This document shows positions 31,354-33,340 of a stretch of 33,340 nt of DNA, piece by piece (positions within the stretch are counted from its first letter, which is position 1; every line of letters starts with the position of its first letter). Under the pieces are notes generated by a model. It was given only the letters and a program-made list of their open reading frames with translations. It ran no database searches and was not told the DNA's origin. The stretch covers positions 4,621 through 37,960 of the forward strand of contig CADEGL010000023.1 in the NCBI GenBank assembly GCA_902826885.1. The letters are read 5' to 3'. The translations under genes and the position numbers were made by a program. This DNA is from an uncultured Alphaproteobacteria bacterium (lineage in GTDB: Bacteria; Pseudomonadota; Alphaproteobacteria; CADEGL01).

Positions 31354-32745
31354 ATGACCGAGAATCAAACGGCAATCGCCTATCTGATCGCGGGCGTCTT
31401 CTTCATCATGGCGCTGCGCGGGCTGTCCTCGCCCGTGACCGCGCGCCGCGGCAATTTCTTGGCCATCGCCGGCATGGTGATCGCGATTGCGACCACCTTG
31501 GCCTCGCCGCACGTGGTCAGCTACGAGTGGATCGCGGCCGGCGTCGTCATCGGCGGCGCCATCGGCACCTTTATCGCGCTGCGCATCCAGATGACCGCGC
31601 TGCCCCAGCTGGTGGCCGCGTTCCACAGCCTGGTCGGCTTGGCCGCCGTCTTCGTGGCCGCCGCGGCGTTCTATGCGCCCGAGGCTTACGGCATCGGCCA
31701 GGCGGGCGACATCCACGTCGAAAGCCTGATCGAGATGGGCCTCGGCACGGCGATCGGCGCCATCACCTTCACCGGCTCGATCATCGCCTTCGGCAAGCTG
31801 CAAGGGCTGATCACCTCGAACCCCCTGGTCTTCCCGGGCCAGCATCTGCTGAACGCGCTTCTGCTCGCGCTCCTGATCGCGGCCATCGGCTATTTCTGCT
31901 TCGACCAGTCGCCCATGATCTTCTGGATCATCGTCGGCCTGTCCTTGGCCATCGGCATCCTGGTCATCGTGCCCATCGGCGGCGCGGACATGCCGGTCGT
32001 GATCTCGATGCTCAACTCCTACTCGGGCTGGGCGGCCTGCGGCATCGGCTTCACCCTCTCGAACAACATGCTGATCATCACGGGCGCGCTCGTCGGCTCG
32101 TCGGGCGCCATCCTCTCCTACATCATGTGCAAGGGGATGAACCGCTCGTTCTTCAGCGTCATCCTGGGCGGCTTCGGCGGCGAGACCGCGGGCCCCGCGG
32201 CGGGCCCTGGCGGCGACCGCTCGGCCAAGTCGGGCAGCGCCGAGGACGCGGCCTTCATCCTGAAGAACGCGGGCTCGGTCATCATCGTGCCGGGCTACGG
32301 TTTCGCCGTGGCCCAGGCCCAGCACGCGCTGCGCGAGATGGCCGACATGCTGAAGGAGCAAGGCGTCAAGGTGCGCTACGCGATCCATCCGGTCGCGGGC
32401 CGCATGCCCGGCCACATGAATGTGCTGCTGGCCGAGGCCAAGGTGCCTTACGACGAGGTCTTCGAGCTCGAGGACATCAACCGCGACTTCGCCTCGACGG
32501 ACGTCGCCTTCGTGATCGGCGCGAACGACGTGGTCAATCCCGCCGCGAAGACCGACACGACGAGCCCGATCTACGGCATGCCGGTGCTTGATGCCGAAAA
32601 CGCGGGCACCGTGCTGTTCTGCAAGCGCTCGCTGGCCTCGGGCTACGCGGGCGTCGACAACCCGCTCTTCTATCGCGACAACACGATGATGTTGTTCGGC
32701 GACGCGAAGAAGATGTGTGAGGACGTCGTCAAGGCGCTGGGCTGA
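31354..32745 (+). CDS. pntB: NAD(P) transhydrogenase subunit beta
   Basis: The 463-residue protein has eight or nine membrane helices in its N-terminal 260 residues, followed by the NADP(H)-binding dIII domain. That domain has the motif GYGFAVAQAQHALREM, RYAIHPVAGRMPGHMNVLLAEA, the loop GANDVVNPAAKTD and the terminal RSLASGYAGVDNPLFY. It uses the proton gradient to drive NADPH formation. A longer open frame starts at 31009, but the ATG at 31354 follows the pntAB stop by 2 bases and gives the family N-terminus. Its last 17 bases overlap the convergent MocR-type gene. Confidence 0.96.
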   Translation: MTENQTAIAYLIAGVFFIMALRGLSSPVTARRGNFLAIAGMVIAIATTLASPHVVSYEWIAAGVVIGGAIGTFIALRIQMTALPQLVAAFHSLVGLAAVFVAAAAFYAPEAYGIGQAGDIHVESLIEMGLGTAIGAITFTGSIIAFGKLQGLITSNPLVFPGQHLLNALLLALLIAAIGYFCFDQSPMIFWIIVGLSLAIGILVIVPIGGADMPVVISMLNSYSGWAACGIGFTLSNNMLIITGALVGSSGAILSYIMCKGMNRSFFSVILGGFGGETAGPAAGPGGDRSAKSGSAEDAAFILKNAGSVIIVPGYGFAVAQAQHALREMADMLKEQGVKVRYAIHPVAGRMPGHMNVLLAEAKVPYDEVFELEDINRDFASTDVAFVIGANDVVNPAAKTDTTSPIYGMPVLDAENAGTVLFCKRSLASGYAGVDNPLFYRDNTMMLFGDAKKMCEDVVKALG

Positions 32746-33340
32746 CGCGTCCGCGTTGGCGCGAGCCGCTCGCTTCCAATTCCCGAATGATGACGGACAG
32801 GCGTCGCACGCCGTCCGCGATGCTGCGTTCATCGAGGGCGGCATAGCCCATGACCAGCCCCACGCGGTCCGGCCGGTCGAGATTGGGATCGTAAAGCGGG
32901 CTGATGGGATAAATGCCGATACCCGCGGCGTCCGCGCGGGCGCGTAATTCGGCCTCGCGCTTTCGCGGAACGTGATTCAGCCAGATGACGACATGCAGCC
33001 CGGCATCCGCGCCGGCGACCGTCACGCTGCCGCCGAGGGTTTTCGAAAGCGCATCCAGAAGGGCCGCCCGGCGTGCCCCGTTCTTGCGGCGGATGCGCCG
33101 CACGTGGCGCTCATAGCTGCCGTCCGCAAGGAAACTGGTGAGGGCATCCTGCTCCAACGCGGCGGTATGCCTGTCCACCAACCGTTTCGTGTTGCGAAAG
33201 GCGTCGATCAGGGCTTCCGGAACGACGAGGTAGCCTAGCCGAAGCGTGGGCGAGAGGGTTTTCGATACCGTGCCCAGGTAGATGACGCGTTCGGCCTCAT
33301 CCAGCGCTTGCAAGGGCGGGATGGGCCGGATGTCGAAGCG
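32729..33340 (-). CDS. MocR-type PLP-dependent transcriptional regulator, C-terminal part
   Basis: The frame is open at the right edge, so the N-terminal GntR-type DNA-binding domain lies outside the window. The visible 203 residues are the aminotransferase-fold domain. RFDIRPIPPLQALDEAERV leads into YLGTVSKTLSPTLRLGYLVVP, where the lysine of VSK is the expected PLP-binding residue; the small domain ends the protein. Proteins with this half are usually GntR/MocR regulators such as PdxR, but a plain aminotransferase cannot be excluded from this piece alone. It ends 17 bases inside the convergent pntB gene. Confidence 0.82.
   Translation of the reverse strand, partial: RFDIRPIPPLQALDEAERVIYLGTVSKTLSPTLRLGYLVVPEALIDAFRNTKRLVDRHTAALEQDALTSFLADGSYERHVRRIRRKNGARRAALLDALSKTLGGSVTVAGADAGLHVVIWLNHVPRKREAELRARADAAGIGIYPISPLYDPNLDRPDRVGLVMGYAALDERSIADGVRRLSVIIRELEASGSRQRGRVSPAP

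Noticed and set aside
31126-32844. 572-residue open frame antisense to pntB
   Set aside because: It is low-complexity, dominated by D, R, H and A, and covers a well-conserved membrane protein gene. No ribosome site was seen.

Overview
The window is a stretch of GC-rich chromosome from an alphaproteobacterium, most likely of the Rhodospirillales type. That assignment is inferred from gene content: a divergent EF-G-like GTPase, a three-gene proton-translocating transhydrogenase (pntAA-pntAB-pntB), a fused indolepyruvate ferredoxin oxidoreductase, an Irr-type palindrome in front of dps, and a DUF1244 protein. No rRNA, tRNA, insertion sequence, prophage or CRISPR array was seen. Coding density is high, and the longest non-coding stretch is about 250 bases, ahead of crcB.

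Layout. Bases 1-2010 hold the 3' part of the EF-G-like gene. Bases 2015-2590 hold a fluoride-response unit on the minus strand: promoter, fluoride riboswitch, intrinsic terminator and crcB. A fumarylacetoacetate-hydrolase-fold hydratase follows (2656-3441). Then come dps, with a perfect 12+12 bp palindrome over its probable -10 box, and an OmpR-type response regulator/histidine kinase pair (4185-6216).

Bases 14558 to 6353 (minus strand) look like one long transcription unit: two EamA exporters, an MFS carrier, hydroxypyruvate isomerase, a Rieske oxygenase, a TtuD-type glycerate kinase/hydroxypyruvate reductase, pyruvate kinase and a small secreted protein. Most junctions overlap or are very short. 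The enzymes would carry hydroxypyruvate or tartronate semialdehyde through glycerate and 2-phosphoglycerate to PEP (enolase needed from elsewhere) and on to pyruvate. The Rieske enzyme and MFS carrier plausibly feed in a substrate that cannot be named from sequence.

Bases 14651-17124 hold a reductive-dehalogenase/QueG-like double [4Fe-4S] protein, diverging from an N-formylglutamate amidohydrolase-like gene, followed by a DUF1244 gene. Bases 23551 to 17140 (minus) form a second operon: indolepyruvate oxidoreductase, a membrane-anchored spermidine-synthase-like fusion, a membrane-half-only paralogue of that fusion, and an SDR protein without the usual catalytic tyrosine.

The remainder is a UDP-glucuronate-type epimerase (23714-24697), a long-chain acyl-CoA ligase (26500-24701), oligoendopeptidase F overlapping an ABC1-family kinase (26597-29769), the transhydrogenase operon (29895-32745), and the 3' part of a MocR-type regulator that runs off the right edge.

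Most of the window is ordinary core metabolism. The parts that most repay a second look are the C3-acid/Rieske operon, including a possible ATT start for ttuD; the RdhA/QueG-like protein; the tandem spermidine-synthase-like genes; and two well-defined control regions, crcB and dps.
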